The notes under the pieces: generated by a model
Database searches by the model: none
Seen by the model: only the letters and a program-made list of their open reading frames with translations
What the model was told of the DNA's origin: nothing
Translations under genes and position numbers: made by a program
Source: Sophora flavescens
Taxonomy: Eukaryota; Streptophyta; Magnoliopsida; Fabales; Fabaceae
Reading direction: 5' to 3'
Assembly (NCBI GenBank): GCA_030762895.1
Contig: JAUPTC010000211.1
Span: forward strand, 1 to 64,000
DNA length: 64,000 nucleotides
In this document: piece by piece, positions 1 to 11,229 of the stretch
Numbering within the stretch: the stretch's first letter is position 1
How the letters are laid out: each line of letters opens with the position of its first letter

Positions 1-1059
1 GGTTGTTGTGAGGCTAGTGGTATTTGCATCCTTAACCACAACTACATGTCTAGGCTCTTGTCATGAGTATTATTGATACGAGAAGGAACACGATGGTGAT
101 ATCATTCGTCACGCGTGATACTTTATCACGGCTAAACCGTGACGGATCTGCCTTGGAGAATTTGCTTCAACTGGTTGATGCCCAGCTCACGGCCCGTAGC
201 CACCATCGCAGCTGGGCGCGATCGGTTCTGCTGTGAGGTCTGGATTCGGTTGGCATGTGCGGCGTGATGGACATCCTGTTTGGCCCGTGACGATTAGCAT
301 GCTGCGTTGATATTTAAGTTATGTTTATATGCGTTGATGATATTTATAAGTTATGTTTGATATTTATCTGACATACTAAAAAGTTTTTGTTTTAGCAATT
401 ATACATGGCTGATCTTGAGATATCACTCCTTCATCGCGGCCCGGGCCGGAGACCGTCTCACGAGTAAAGGGTAGGCGTGCCACACGAATAGAGAATTTGA
501 GCTGCTGACCGTGGTACAAATCAAAAGGATAAGAATAGACTTTGATAACTTAACTCTCAATCCTATTGGGCCAATGGCAAAAGTTACCGATTTTGTGGAC
601 CGCACTGAAGCAGGCCTTCATTGATAATTGGAAAGATGTCTGCAGCGGGCGTGAGATCATATATGGGGAGAGTATTACAGGTATGTATACTTTTCGTCTG
701 TGTTTATGCAATATCACTTTATTTTAATCTTACTAATATCATACGATAATTCGTTGATTCTTTTGGTATTAATGTAGCTCACCTTTGACATACCGAGATA
801 CGCGGATATGAGAGAAGTTTGAAAAAGAGTATCTTTAGTGAGCATTAGGGGGGCTTTAAGGTCGGCACAGGCGGGATACTATGTTGTTGATCCAACATGT
901 GAAAGAACCCGCTTGGTGTACCACTTTCCTTGACCGGGCGCGTGGGATACAGCTTTGTTGAGCAGAGCATGATCGACTTCGAGGTTAACTTATTTGATTT
1001 GTCTCTAAATTTATGTAATTTCATTAATTTTGTTACTTATAATTTAATTGTCTTATTTA

Positions 1060-1310
1060 TTCAAGGAGAAAGAGGAAAAGGGAGCGAAAGCAGAAAGCAA
1101 GAATGCTTTCACGGTCATGTCTCGTGGGGGATATAAAAAACTAGGTCGGATAATGGAGGGAAGAGGAAAAGGCACGTCGAGGCGATGTCTGGCGGATCCT
1201 AACGTGAAAATCATCCAGGTTGTTGATCCACCTCCACCCCATATCGTAAATTGGAAGAGGGTGAAAAGAAAAGCGGAACCAAATATACATTCCCACGAGG
1301 CCTGGCAAGT
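1060..1310 (+). pseudogene. Ptta/En-Spm transposase-like exon of CACTA element
   Basis: The forward frame from 1048 contains the block FTVMSRGGYKKL, then a K/R-rich stretch, then DPPPPH and WKRVKRKAEPN. Plant Ptta/En-Spm (Transposase_24-type) proteins have the same order: a SRGGY-like motif, a variable basic linker, a D-P-P-x-P motif and a W-K-x-A-R-like motif. The match is by family pattern, read by eye. The exon probably ends near GCAAGTTAG at about 1306, after which the frame loses resemblance. It stands alone, without start or stop, so it is a fragment of a multi-exon gene. Confidence 0.6.
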
Positions 1311-1769
1311 TAGTTTGAGAAGATTATGGTATAGTTTGAATTGTAATTGTCATTTAAGATTGTTACGGTGTAATGGCTTTGATATTTTATATGTGATAGG
1401 ATACCTTAGACAGCAGAATGTAAGGAACCTTTGTTCTAGAAAGAGGGCGCAATGATATCTTAGGCTAACGCCATCGATCACTTAGGACCACCACTTGTGT
1501 CATTGGTGTTGGATGGGGGTGACGGCTTTGATCCATATCTGCCGTTCATGCTACACCAATACCACAGGGATGTTGATGCGAGGATAGAGGCAGCTAAAAG
1601 CAGAGATTGCTTTGAGCTTAGACGGAGATGGCGGCGGTTGTCTGACGGATGGCAATATTGACTTCTATGTCCTGAGATGGCTGGTGTCAACCTCTGTCCA
1701 ACCTCGATCCATGTGAGCATAAGGAGGTCATGTGATCCTCCTCATCGTACCTAAAAATGATGATGATGG

Positions 1770-2062
1770 TGATGATGATGATGATGGCGGCCGATGGAAA
1801 TTGTAGGTTGTATGTTGATGATCCCATGCGTGATGCCATCCTTAGTGGCATTTGGAGGCACATAATAACCCAGGTAATACCATACACCGCCGTTTATTCA
1901 CAGGATGATGTTCGGTGGTCGTTGTTGAGATTATTAGAATCTTTGATGATCGGGTCCTGTGCCCCCTTTGAGGAGTTCAAGCAGTCGTTGGACATGATAA
2001 CTTCATTCTCTGGCCAAGAAGACTGGTCGACTTTCTTGTTGCATATGAAGGTATTCAGTTAG
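1770..2062 (+). pseudogene. Middle exon of the CACTA second gene (uncertain)
   Basis: An open frame runs from 1757 to 2062 and contains NCRLYVDDPMRDAI, which resembles the C-x-LYVD-x-PM segment found between the Ptta and Ulp1 regions of plant CACTA proteins. The run of Met and Ala codons at its start comes from a GATGATGAT microsatellite (1755-1795). That gives an apparent start codon with no meaning. I place it in the CACTA gene by position and weak resemblance only. A DGNC string at its start could suggest an OTU protease, but the residues that should follow are absent. Confidence 0.35.
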
Positions 2063-2659
2063 TTGTGTTTTCTATATTCATAGTTGGAAATTATTTATTA
2101 TTGTTAAAGATAATACTTTATTTTATTCGTTATGGGATGTTGATGATATTCTTCCTTCCTAAAAATTAGGATCGAGGAAGACTGAGAGATGTCTGCTCCT
2201 TTGCCAAGGTATTCATTTGACCATTTAATAAATTACGAATGAAATAACTTATCTGTGATTACTAATATATATGTCTTTGTTGTTTAGGGGATGACAAAAA
2301 TTTTGTGGCGATATTTTTAAACTTCGCGTACGAGGTTGTTACCATGGAGAATGATGCGGCTTTGGTAAGGTTGGAACATGATGCGAGTCCATGTTGATGA
2401 ACTGTATATCCCAAAGAAGGAACTTATGGAGATTATGCTAAATAAAGAAATGGCTGAATTCTGTCCCCTTTTTTGTCGTTATGGTGCACGTAAAAATTAT
2501 TTTTATTTATAAGTTCGTAATTAATTTTTAAATACTATGATAATTAACATGTTTATTCAATATATTAGGTATACGCATCGTATGTTAGTTGATCAAAGGT
2601 AACCTCGCCACTTTATGGGTAGGAATTGACCAATGTTCGATTCGGGTGATGTTCTCCTA

Positions 2660-3250
2660 GCATCAAAGGCAGTTCACACCGTCGTGATATGCTTGCCCAG
2701 AGACGATCATCAAATCTACCTTGTGCCTTATCTCAATAAGTAAGTACCGATTTATTTAATTATAACTATATGTAACCAGTCACTAATTATTCGCAAATAT
2801 GTGACATTGGTATTGATCTTATGCTACTAGGATGGCCGTCGTGGTCTTCTTACGCTCGATTGGAAATAGTAGTAGATATTAGTAAGCGATCATGACATTA
2901 ACATTAAAATGCTTTGTAATTAGTAATGCAGTTGTTTTAGTATCTAAAATCTATTAGATATACTTTAATTAATGTTTATTTTGTACGTGATAGTTCTATT
3001 AATGCAAACCACGTATTTGCGTGGTGAAGGCGTCGGGCTATGGATGGATTATTCTGGCGTAAGATATTTATTAGTTCAAATGCATCAAATACCAGTGGTG
3101 AACAGTTTATATTTAATTCCTCCTCTGCTAGTGGTTTTCATTGTGCGCGATCACGTATACAACGTGGATCGTTGGGAATGTGGATACTATGTGATGAAGT
3201 GGATGTTCGAAATTATCTCCTCGAGGATCATTGAAAGATGTACGAGGTAA
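2660..3250 (+). pseudogene. C48 (Ulp1-like) cysteine peptidase relic of CACTA element
   Basis: Two motifs of Ulp1-type cysteine peptidases are visible in order. At 2675-2740 the frame reads HTVVICLPRDDHQIYLV, equivalent to the H-W-x-L-V-V-I catalytic-histidine strand. A possible splice donor (GTAAGTA) follows near 2739 and an acceptor near 2830. At 3173-3205 the frame reads WECGYYVMKWM, the conserved C-terminal box with the catalytic Cys (codon 3179-3181). Such domains are common in the second gene of plant CACTA elements. The motifs sit in different frames and the linking exon is not open, so this is a relic or an intron-containing gene disrupted by errors. Confidence 0.65.
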
Positions 3251-3764
3251 ATGTAAATTAGTAACAATTAGAAGTAACATTTATAGATTCGTTATATGTT
3301 TTATGTTGGTTATTACTTAAAAGATATAATCTTTTGTCAATTAAACTTGCGGATATTCAGCAATCCCAGCTCAATTTATGCGGGTTTAAGCAGCATCGGC
3401 AATACCAGGCGTTGGGCAGCTTTCTTTCTTGAAGTGTACCTTATAGTTTTTGTATATATGTAGTTAGTTTAAACTTATCATGTATAACTATAGTGTACTT
3501 TTGGTGATCATATGTATTTTCATATGAAATATATAATATATCATGTAGCTTTTGGTTTCTAATTATCTTTGTTGTCACGGATGTAATTGAGCGTCGTATG
3601 TATTGTTAGTAATAAATTCAGTATATATTAATTTAGTGTGTTTTTGTTGTACAAAGTGATTGTGTTGAGAATATTTAGGCCTGTTATTACCCCATTGTTG
3701 ATACGCGCTAACGAAATAGGGGAAAGGAATGATAGAAATGTAGCGTTTAAAATAAATTGGATTT

Positions 3765-4130
3765 ACACATCGGTTTTAAAACGATGTGAAAATTTCAATT
3801 TCCACATCGGTTTTCCGAAGACGAGATGTGCAAAAATGAATTTCCACGTGAGTTTCGGGAAGGCGATGTGTAAATTCAAATCACACGCAGGTTTTTTAAA
3901 ACGAATGTAAGAGTCTAATGTTCACATCGGTTTTAAGAAAAGCGTGTAGGAAAGTGATATTTCAATCGTTACATTGACAAATGAATTTCCACATCGGTTA
4001 ATGTAAAAACCGTTGTTAAAATGTCTTTAAGCGCCGGTTTAAAAACCGAGGCGAAAAGTAACAATAAACATTGCCGATCTTTTGGCATCGGTTTGGAAGC
4101 GTGTAAAAGCCAGAAATAGAGATGTGGAAT
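3765..4130. repeat. Palindromic subterminal repeats of CACTA element
   Basis: About seven degenerate copies of a short inverted unit occur, best seen at 3765-3788 (ACACATCGGTTTT then AAAACGATGTG). Others lie near 3803, 3843, 3922, 3990, 4030 and 4080. Each pairs ACATCGGTTTT with its reverse complement. Such subterminal arrays are where the element-encoded binding protein docks in CACTA families. The arrangement ends at the terminal repeat at 4131. Confidence 0.75.
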
Positions 4131-4147
4131 CCTTTTTTGTACTAGTG

Positions 4148-4975
4148 CAGTTCTATTGGCTCGGTGGTGCACATATTCACGACTTAGCTCGTCGGTGGGA
4201 CGAACCAAGTTCAGAGTGCAGTAAACATGGCCGTGTAGGTTAAAGGTGTTGTGGCTGGAAGATGGAGGTTCATTTTGGGTGGCTAGTGACTCGTGCGGTT
4301 GGTGTTACATTGCATCACCGTGACTCGTGCATGACCCGGTGCTGGCATGCGTAAGCGGATGAGGGCGCCGTGAGTAAATGTTGTGATACAAGCTTGAGGC
4401 ATTCACCCCGGACTTTTTAGAAGGCGTGGTGGAAAAGGAAACGTAAATCGGGGTCCACCACATGTTTAAGTATGCTAGTATACACATTTCGGATAAAAGT
4501 TCCCAAATCCAACCCTCAATGAAATGCAATAGAATTTGGAGGTAAAGCTGAAATAATATTGCAAGAGTGCCAGCAAAAGTTCAGGTCAAAATTCAATTTG
4601 TGGCACAGGTTCACTAAATTCAGGAGCGGCGTATCCACACGATTCAGGTTGAAAAATCATAAAAATCACAACCTTCATGAAATGCCTCGAAACTTTGTGG
4701 GAGCCGGGAATATTATAGTAGTGTGCCTGCAAAAAAATCTGCTCAAGATTAGATTGCTAGACCATTTCCATTTTTGGGAATTGTTTGGTTTTCCACTTTG
4801 AAAATTTATAAAAAAAATTGGTATGGTGAAAAATTATGTAAAAATTTTCATCCCGCAGATCCTATTTTTATAAGCATTCCTGCAAGAAAATCAGGCCAAA
4901 ATTAGGCCTCACAGCTTGGAAAAAGTATGTCTTCGGCAAAAGGATGTCTTGTCTTTGAAAAGCTGGAGTCTTTAC
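4148..4975 (+). repeat. rDNA IGS: C-repeat tail, unique block and A'-type repeat
   Basis: The first ~70 bases are C-repeat remnants (GGCTCGG.GGTGCAC) that the CACTA element interrupts. 4220-4500 is the unique IGS block that recurs at 23916, 35791 and 59906, with the AGATGGAGGTTCATTTTGGG and ACAAGCTTGAG landmarks. 4500-4975 is the A'-type repeat, with CTTCATGAAATGCC, AATATTATAA and CTAGACC landmarks. It holds no gene. Confidence 0.8.
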
Positions 4976-5000
4976 TATTATGCTATTATAGGGGAGAGGT
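4976..5000 (+). promoter_or_regulatory. Pol I start-site-like sequence, gene-promoter copy, unit 1
   Basis: CTATTATAGGGGAGAGG at about 4983-4999 resembles the plant RNA polymerase I initiation consensus TATRTARGGG. It sits at the end of the A' repeat and directly before the ETS, the expected place for the pre-rRNA start. The same core recurs at eight places in the window. I infer function from consensus and position. Confidence 0.6.
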
Positions 5001-6723
5001 GCGGCCCCGGCGGGGCCAGTGGCTTTGGTGCACCATGATCCCTCCCAGCGCCCAGTGCAATGATCCACAACATTGCACATCCACCTTACCGATGGCATGG
5101 TAGGTGACTGGATCGGGGTCATCTTAATAGTGACTTTCTGGGTAGAATGCGAGAAGCGGGCCGGCGTGCGAGGTGGCCGGTGGGGCAGGAAAAACCATGT
5201 TTGCATCGGATTGGAGCGGTTTTGTAGGAATTTTCCATAGTGTGTTGAAAGATTCATGAGTGTGGCTCCTACGACCTTGGTAAATGGATGAATGTTGTGT
5301 TAGGTTATGCCGCCCGGGGGGCGGATCCACATCGTACGAAGGAGCGCGTGATCTTCTGGATGCTGACGAGTGGGGTCTCGGCCTGGCAAGTTGAAGAGAA
5401 AACATAATGAGATCCCCTGCGCAATGTAGGTTTGCGCACCCATTTTAAAAATGTCAAACTTTAGAGGCGTAATTTCGTTTTTAAAATATTGGCTTCGATA
5501 TTATCAATTTCGTGGGGTACTTTCAGTAGTGTGCTGTGGCGGTGGGTACCACGATTCCTCGACGCCTTGGTTTGTGGATGGGCGTGGTGTTAGGTGATGT
5601 GCTGCCTTGACCGGAGCGGCTTGCCAAGGCGGGTGATAAATCTGATGGCCTTTAGGGTGCTCAAGCGTGGTCAGTTGAAGGTGCTTGGAAAGGATCACAC
5701 ACCATGATATTTTAAGTTTTTTAAAATGTTGGCTTACGATATTTATCAATTTCGTGGGGTACTCGATGTTATTAAGCGGTGTGGGCGTGCGACTCCCCTC
5801 GGCCTTGGTTGTGGTGATGCCTTAAGTTTTGACACGAAGCACAGAAGGCAATTGTCGTCTGAAGTTGCCTTGTGAGAGGAATTGCTCAAACACGGATAGG
5901 TGAAAGACACATTAAATATGAGATCCTCTCTCGATGTTGTTGGTTTTTAAAAATGTTGGCTGTTGTGTTTATCAATTTTAGTGGTAAATTTTTCGATGGT
6001 GTAGGCGAGGTTGTGGAGTGCATGGCTCCTCACATTTGGTTTTGGATGGGCGTGGTGTTGGTAAGGCCACTGAGGGCGAGCCGGGTGATACGCTCTGAAG
6101 TAGCACTGACCGAGAATTTTGGCACCAGATCAAGCGAGGCGCATGGAAAGGATCTTGATGTTTTTGTTTTTAAAAATGTTGGCTTCGATATTTATCAATT
6201 TAGTAGGGTTCGATGGTGTGGCGAGAATTGTGATTTTCCCGACTCCTCGACCTTGTGATGGAGCGTGGTGTTCGGTGATGCCTTCGGGCGGAGGCGAAGT
6301 ACCAAGAGACGGTGATCGATCACGAGTAGCCTTGTTAGGGTTTTGACACCCGGTCGGCTTAAGGCGCATCGCGAGATCCTCGCAATGTTTTTGGTTTTTA
6401 AAAATGTTGGCTTCGATATTTATCAATTTTGTAGAATTTTCGATGGTGTGGCGAGGTTGTGGAGTGCGTGGCTCCTCGGCCTTGGGATTGGTGTTGATGG
6501 ATGTGGTGTTAGAGTGATGCCTTAGGGGTGGGCTGAAGCTGCCAAGGCAGATTTGTTAGATCACAGAAGTAGCCTTGGAAGGAGTGTCCGACACAGTTTG
6601 GTGAGGCGCATTAGAAAAAGGATAAATCGGCGATGTTTTGGTTTTTTAAAAATGTTGGCTTTTGATATTTATCAATTTAAGTGAGGTCTTCGATGGTGTG
6701 GTGAGGTACGTGGTGCAGCGGCT
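5001..6723 (+). other. 45S rDNA 5' external transcribed spacer with ~235 bp repeats, unit 1
   Basis: The first part carries landmarks shared with 36623 and 60739, such as GTGCACCATG, CATTGCACAT and GGCATGGTAGGTGACT. Repeats follow, each marked by AAAATGTTGGCTTCGATATT and a GACCTTGGTTGTGGATGG box. Starts near 5483, 5727, 5951, 6173, 6401 and 6650 give spacings of 221-249. The spacer is cut at 6723 by an LTR element and resumes at 16014. Confidence 0.8.
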
Positions 6724-8148
6724 TGATAGTGTGTTTCACATGATGTTTCATGTACTTTGCATGCATTTTCATATAGATTAGGCATTCTTTAGTTGATTTT
6801 AGTTAGTTTTTCCCTTGGAAGCAGATTAGGCGTTTCTTGGTTGTTTTCGCAGGAATTAATGTAAAAATGATCAAAAATCGATCCATGATGGAGCCTGGAT
6901 TAAACGTGAGCTTGAAAAGTGAAGAATATGAGTAACTGACAGAGCCCGTCTTGGTCATCACGTCACTTGATCGAAAATTTGAAGATTGGTAAGGAGAAGT
7001 CGAGGAAAATACATCACGAAATACTCGCCCCACGAGGCACCTCGGCTGCGCGAGACTAAAGGCCAGTTGTGCAGAGGAATGCAGCAATTGCAATCTCGCC
7101 CTTGAGCCATGTGCCTCGCCAGTATGTGGGTTCCAAAGTTGTCACGCTTGGGCCACCGATGCCACATCATGGGCGTATTTCAAGAGGCCTTCTTTGTCTC
7201 ACCTCGCGGAGGCCTCTCGCTCGCTAGAATCAATCTGCGAAGGCAGTTTTTTTATTCGCCTCGCCCAGCGTCGAGTCCTATCGTGGCCTTGTCGTCAGTT
7301 GGTATAAATTGCTGTTTTAGGAGCAGAATGAGGTTTTTTTTGAGGAGCACTTGGAGGAACTTGGAGGGCTGGTGGAGTGATTTAGCCACAAGCGGTGAGT
7401 TAGGGGATTGATATGATGGGGGAGGAAGCTTCAATGGGTTCTCACTTTCTTCCTTTCTACCTGGCACCATACAGGTTTGGTTTTCTCTTTTATGGTAGCT
7501 AAATCCGGTTTTGTTGGGATTAGATGTAATCAAACTAATTGTATGTATTTGCCTTGGTGATTATTCTGTGTTCATGCTTTCGTATTAGTGATTGATTTTC
7601 CATGCTTAATCTTTGTTGTGGTACATGACCCCGTGACTCGATTAGTGTTTTGGTATGCAATTGGGAAATTCGTATTGAAGCAGCACTGAATTTAATCACC
7701 TAGTGATCCTTGCATCTAGGAATGGGTTTGGTTTACTAGTAATCGCGTAATCCTTAATCTTAATGCAAATTCATTAATCTAGGCCACCTAAGAATTAGGG
7801 TCTATTAGTGAGTTGAGCTCTTTTGCCATTCGAGGAGATCGGGGGCTTGAGTAGTTTAGTGGATTGATTTTAATATTTGGAAGCATGAATGGGAGGTATC
7901 GAATACAGTAGTGCATGAGGCGGAGGTTGGTGAAGTCCCAACATATCCTTTTAAGTATTCCAAGTACTTTCGTAAAAATACAAAAAATATTTTATTCGTT
8001 TGTTTTGTTTGTTTCGATTTCTCTTCATAGTCTAGATGGTTGCTGAGTTTGTGAATTGGTATTAATTGACATTCGATCCACGTGAATCGATCTTGGTCTG
8101 CCACCGTATTACTTGTCACGACTAGGTATACTTTTGATTAAATTGACA
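6724..8148 (+). repeat. Left LTR of TE-1
   Basis: It begins TGATAGTGTG and ends near ATTGACA before the PBS-like stretch. A TATAAAT at 7303-7309 is a candidate promoter box, and the right LTR has it at the same relative place. GC-rich short inverted motifs (GCCTCGCGAGGC-like) occupy about 7020-7270. Confidence 0.75.
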
Positions 8149-8882
8149 AGTTTTTAGTCGCAGATTCATAGGGGGATTGGTTTTGCCAATATCACTACAT
8201 AACGAGGAAGCGACTAATTTAGACATTTTAATTTATTTATTTTTATGTATATATTTGATCTTTTTGTTTTGAGCTTTGTTTGTGCCAGGTGGATGAAATT
8301 CATGGACAGCTATCATTATCCATCGATGGGGGCCTTTGTCGTCACAGCAAGGAGGACAGGCGGTGTTGGGAGATTACCCATAATTGGTGATTTTGATATC
8401 ACGGCCTGAAATTGATTTTACAACCAGCCCAGGTAGGCTTGTATATAGTTGCTCCAAGGAGGAATGGAAGCCCTCTTGTTCGTGTTTACCACACTCACCA
8501 CCATGTATGTTTCCCATAGGAGCCACGTGAGCGAGGTTTGGAGCAGGAGATGGGTGACAGGAATGGATCAAATTGAAGATGAAGTGGTGGTGGTGAGCGA
8601 ATCACAGAGAATTACCTTTCACGCATCCTTGGGGAGGAACGAGTGAGAAGGCGGGGCATTTGGGAAGCATTCACTCCACCATGGCAATTCTTGCATTAGA
8701 CAAATATGTGCGGCTTGCATGCATGTGTGGATATTTTGGTAAGTTAGTCCTTCCACTTATACGGCACTTCCTCGTGAAAACACCATTTGACCCGAGAGGA
8801 AGCAGGTTCATAATTCACGAGAGGTCAATGGAGTTTTCACACCATGGTACAGTGGAGTTGAGGATAAAAAGTCATATTAAAT
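8149..8882 (+). other. TE-1 internal region, 5' part
   Basis: It starts with the degraded tRNA-Asp primer site. No retroviral domain is recognisable. A forward frame from 8660 is open for 110 codons but reads into the copia LTR. The stretch TTTGACCCGAGAGG at about 8787 recurs in the other non-autonomous element near 31989, so this may be a shared non-coding or gag-derived piece. The block ends at TAAAT (8878-8882), the copia target site. Confidence 0.5.
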
Positions 8883-9247
8883 TGAAAGGAGGAACAAAAC
8901 AAATATTTTACGAATTGTTTGTGTTACTTTCACACAGCATAGAGTGTCTGTTGCACACTAGAAAAATTAAATACAACCCCATTAATTTCTGAAGACAAAT
9001 AAATGAGAGCCTTTATTTCTATAGACATTTCCTAATTTTTGACTAGAGAATACATGAACCTCATTAATTTACAATGGCTATTTCCTAAACTAATGTGTGA
9101 TCCATGAACCTTTGGAGCGGTGGATTCCAACATTAATGACAGTCCATGAACCTTTGGGGCGGTGGATAATCTTGGGCGGTGGATTCAACTGCTCCCGCCG
9201 AGTGGGGAATGGATATCAATCATTCGGCTTGCAAGTAAGTTGGTTAA
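8883..9247 (-). repeat. Copia 3' LTR (left copy)
   Basis: It matches 12707-13095 over AACAAAACAAATATTTT, TAGACATTT and the CCTGAACCTTTGGGGCGGTG boxes. The right edge is approximate because the copies diverge near CAAGTAAGTTGGTTA. Confidence 0.65.
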
Positions 9248-9331
9248 ATCGATCCATTGGCAAACCCTTTGTTAGCACCCACATACATAGCTACGCCCAG
9301 GAAGATATGTGAGTTCATTGTTATCAATCCA

Positions 9332-9600
9332 CTATCCAATTTTCCTTGATGAAGTATCGTCTATCTCAATGTGTTTTGTCCTATGTGAGCAGGATTGGAA
9401 ACATCTGCAGTGTGGAAGATTGTACAGAAAACAATTTCTTAGGACCTCACACTTTATCTGCAAGTCATCGACACAATTTTCATCCACAGCAGTTCTGATT
9501 CCTTGTGCCATAACAAATTCTTCTCTGTACGCTTGATCGAGCCACCATTTTGTTTTCCTTATACTTCTCCAAGTAACCAAGGTTCCCACGTAGGAACATC
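9332..9600 (-). pseudogene. Copia RNase H C-terminal region
   Basis: The minus-strand frame ends with HRTKHIEID, the near-universal terminal motif of Ty1/copia RNase H (H-x-R-T-K-H-I-E-I/V-D). The preceding sequence shows the expected hydrophobic spacing. The stretch after the motif, which should read C-H-F-I-R-E, is altered to DTSSRKIG, so the end is damaged. It lies directly inside the left LTR, as expected for the 3' end of a minus-strand copia pol. Confidence 0.7.
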
Positions 9601-9849
9601 GATAGCCTGATGTGGATCTTCTATCACTCGTTGAACCTGTTTAGTCGGCATCGCCTGCGGCCTCCGCCAGTCAAGTTTCCACCTTTTTTGAACAGGAGTC
9701 CTCTTCACAGAGTAGCTTTGAGATCTTTTGCAGTATCGTTCCCTGACTGTAGTGTCTCTTCCGGATCATGCATGAAGCGACTCTATGACACACGTGGCGT
9801 ATCTTAGATCTGGTCTAGTGTGTGCCAAGTAAATCAACTTCCCCACAAG

Positions 9850-10646
9850 TCACGGTATTGGATTTTGGCAAGCCTTGGCACTCTCCTCTTGATGCTCATC
9901 CTGTGATTTTGCTCGTCCTGAACACACATGAGTTTTATCAAGTTCACTGTTTCCTTCAAAAGGTAAGCACATGCACTTCGCACGAGAGATGAAAATGCCT
10001 TGTTTTGAGTAGGCCACTTCAATCCCCAGAAATACTTTAGTTTCCCAAGAGTCCTTCATCTCAAATTCTGCAAATAATTTTCCTTAAGCATTTGTCTCTC
10101 AACTAGGTCATCCTCCTGTAATAATTATATCATCAACATAAACAAGGAAATGCAGTCGGTTTTCTCATTTTGAATGTTTAAAGAAAAGTATGTGATCATG
10201 GCTTTGTTTTTGTAACCTTTTTCTTTATAACTTTATAAATCTTAAACCATGCTCGGGGGCTTTAGCCCATATAAGCCTTCCTCAATCTTCAAACTTTGTT
10301 TTTTATTTCCACTTGTGGGACCAAGCGGTGAGGACTCTCCATGTACACCTCACTCTCCAAGTCTAAATGCGAGAAAGCATTTTGACATCCGTGGTGTAGT
10401 TCCCATCTGAGTGGGACAGAAAGTAAAATATGAACAGTGTTCATCTTGCCATGGAGCAAATGTCTCCTCATAATGCAGCCATGCAAGAGTATCCCCTTTG
10501 CCCACGATTTTGCATATACTGTCCAGTACCATCAGCCAGAGTACTCTGATGTAGATCCTCACTCCCCCGCTGGTTTCTTTTTCTTTGGTTTTCTCGACAA
10601 TTTCCCATGTTCCGTTTCTTTCCCGAGTTTGCATCTCCTCATTCAC
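9850..10646 (-). pseudogene. Copia reverse transcriptase, frameshifted
   Basis: Read on the minus strand, 10646 to 10350 begins MNEEMQTRERNGTWEIV and contains DYEETFAP-like HYEETFAPW. These are the classic entry motifs of the Ty1/copia reverse transcriptase. The frame then shifts. 10486-10289 gives LRWELHHGCQNAFSHLDLE, a damaged form of the W-x-L-x-Q-x-D-V-x-N-A-F-L-x-G-x-L box. 10059-9850 gives FLGIEVAYSKQGIFIS, the C-terminal RT box. I do not see an intact Y-V-D-D catalytic box between 10289 and 10060. At least three frame changes break the gene. Confidence 0.75.
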
Positions 10647-11229
10647 GACTTGAACCCGATTCTTGTCCTTGATGCTTCTTATCTTGTTCGGGATTACGAT
10701 AAGTCAATGCTGCAATAAACTTTGTCTTTGCCAGAAAGGTTTGTGGTAGAAAGAAATTTGAAATAGAGGGTGCTAACTCAAAGATCTCTTTCCTTTTCTT
10801 AAAAAATAGGTAAGTCATCATGAATGTTAGGATCACAATTATCCAAGGAATAAGTTTCAGAATGAATGAAAGGAATAGATTGGCATAGATGGGACTAGTG
10901 TTTTCAATACTTACCATAGGTTGAATGTTTGGGGTTCTTGGTGGACCGAGGAGGGAATTCTTCCTTTGATAGGCCGGTTTTGCGAGCTGCTCTGAGTCGC
11001 GAGCTAATTCTGTGTATCGCGAGCATATCGAAGGTGGAGCAGGGAATCTTGCCCGTGAAAAATCTCGACTTCGAATCGAAGTATTATTCTCCCCGCAGTT
11101 TGACCGAAGAATGATTGATTTTCTTGGTGACATCCATGGAGACATACACGGCCGAGAGAAGGGTGATAACATTTGTATCCTTTCTTGTGAGGCATAACCA
11201 ATGAACAAACATTTAATACACGAGGTCAA
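10647..11229 (-). pseudogene. Copia integrase C-terminal region
   Basis: The minus-strand reading from 11229 contains KCLFIGYASQ and, in the neighbouring frame, KGYKCYHPSLGRV followed by QSFFG. This is the known G-Y-x-x-x-x-K-G-Y-K-C-Y-x-P element at the end of copia integrase. The motif is split across two frames at about 11200. The stretch 10647-10950 is the variable linker before the RT. Confidence 0.65.

Larger units (their letters stand above)
1..4147 (+). mobile_element. CACTA (En/Spm-type) DNA transposon, right-hand part
   Basis: The right end is recognisable at 4131-4147, which reads CCTTTTTTGTACTAGTG, the usual inner-to-outer form of a CACTA terminal inverted repeat. It is followed by CAG, a possible 3-bp target duplication, and then by rDNA C-repeat sequence. 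Inside lie a Ptta/En-Spm transposase-like exon (about 1060-1310) and a C48 (Ulp1-type) cysteine peptidase relic (about 2660-3250), the order seen in the second gene of many plant CACTA elements. Subterminal palindromes at 3765-4130 support the call. The left end and the main tnp2-type transposase lie outside the window. Bases 1-900 hold no gene I recognise, although 120-290 contain CACGG/CCGTG inverted motifs. Frameshifts and stops show that the coding part is dead or badly read. Confidence 0.8.

Noticed and set aside
1757..1820. DGNC motif suggesting an OTU protease
   Set aside because: The preceding residues come from a GAT microsatellite, and the residues expected after DGNC (F-R and a W-x-x-V-R helix) are missing.
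10639..11229. 196-codon minus frame as a host gene
   Set aside because: Its start matches copia integrase C-terminal motifs and it lies between the integrase and RT parts of a copia element.
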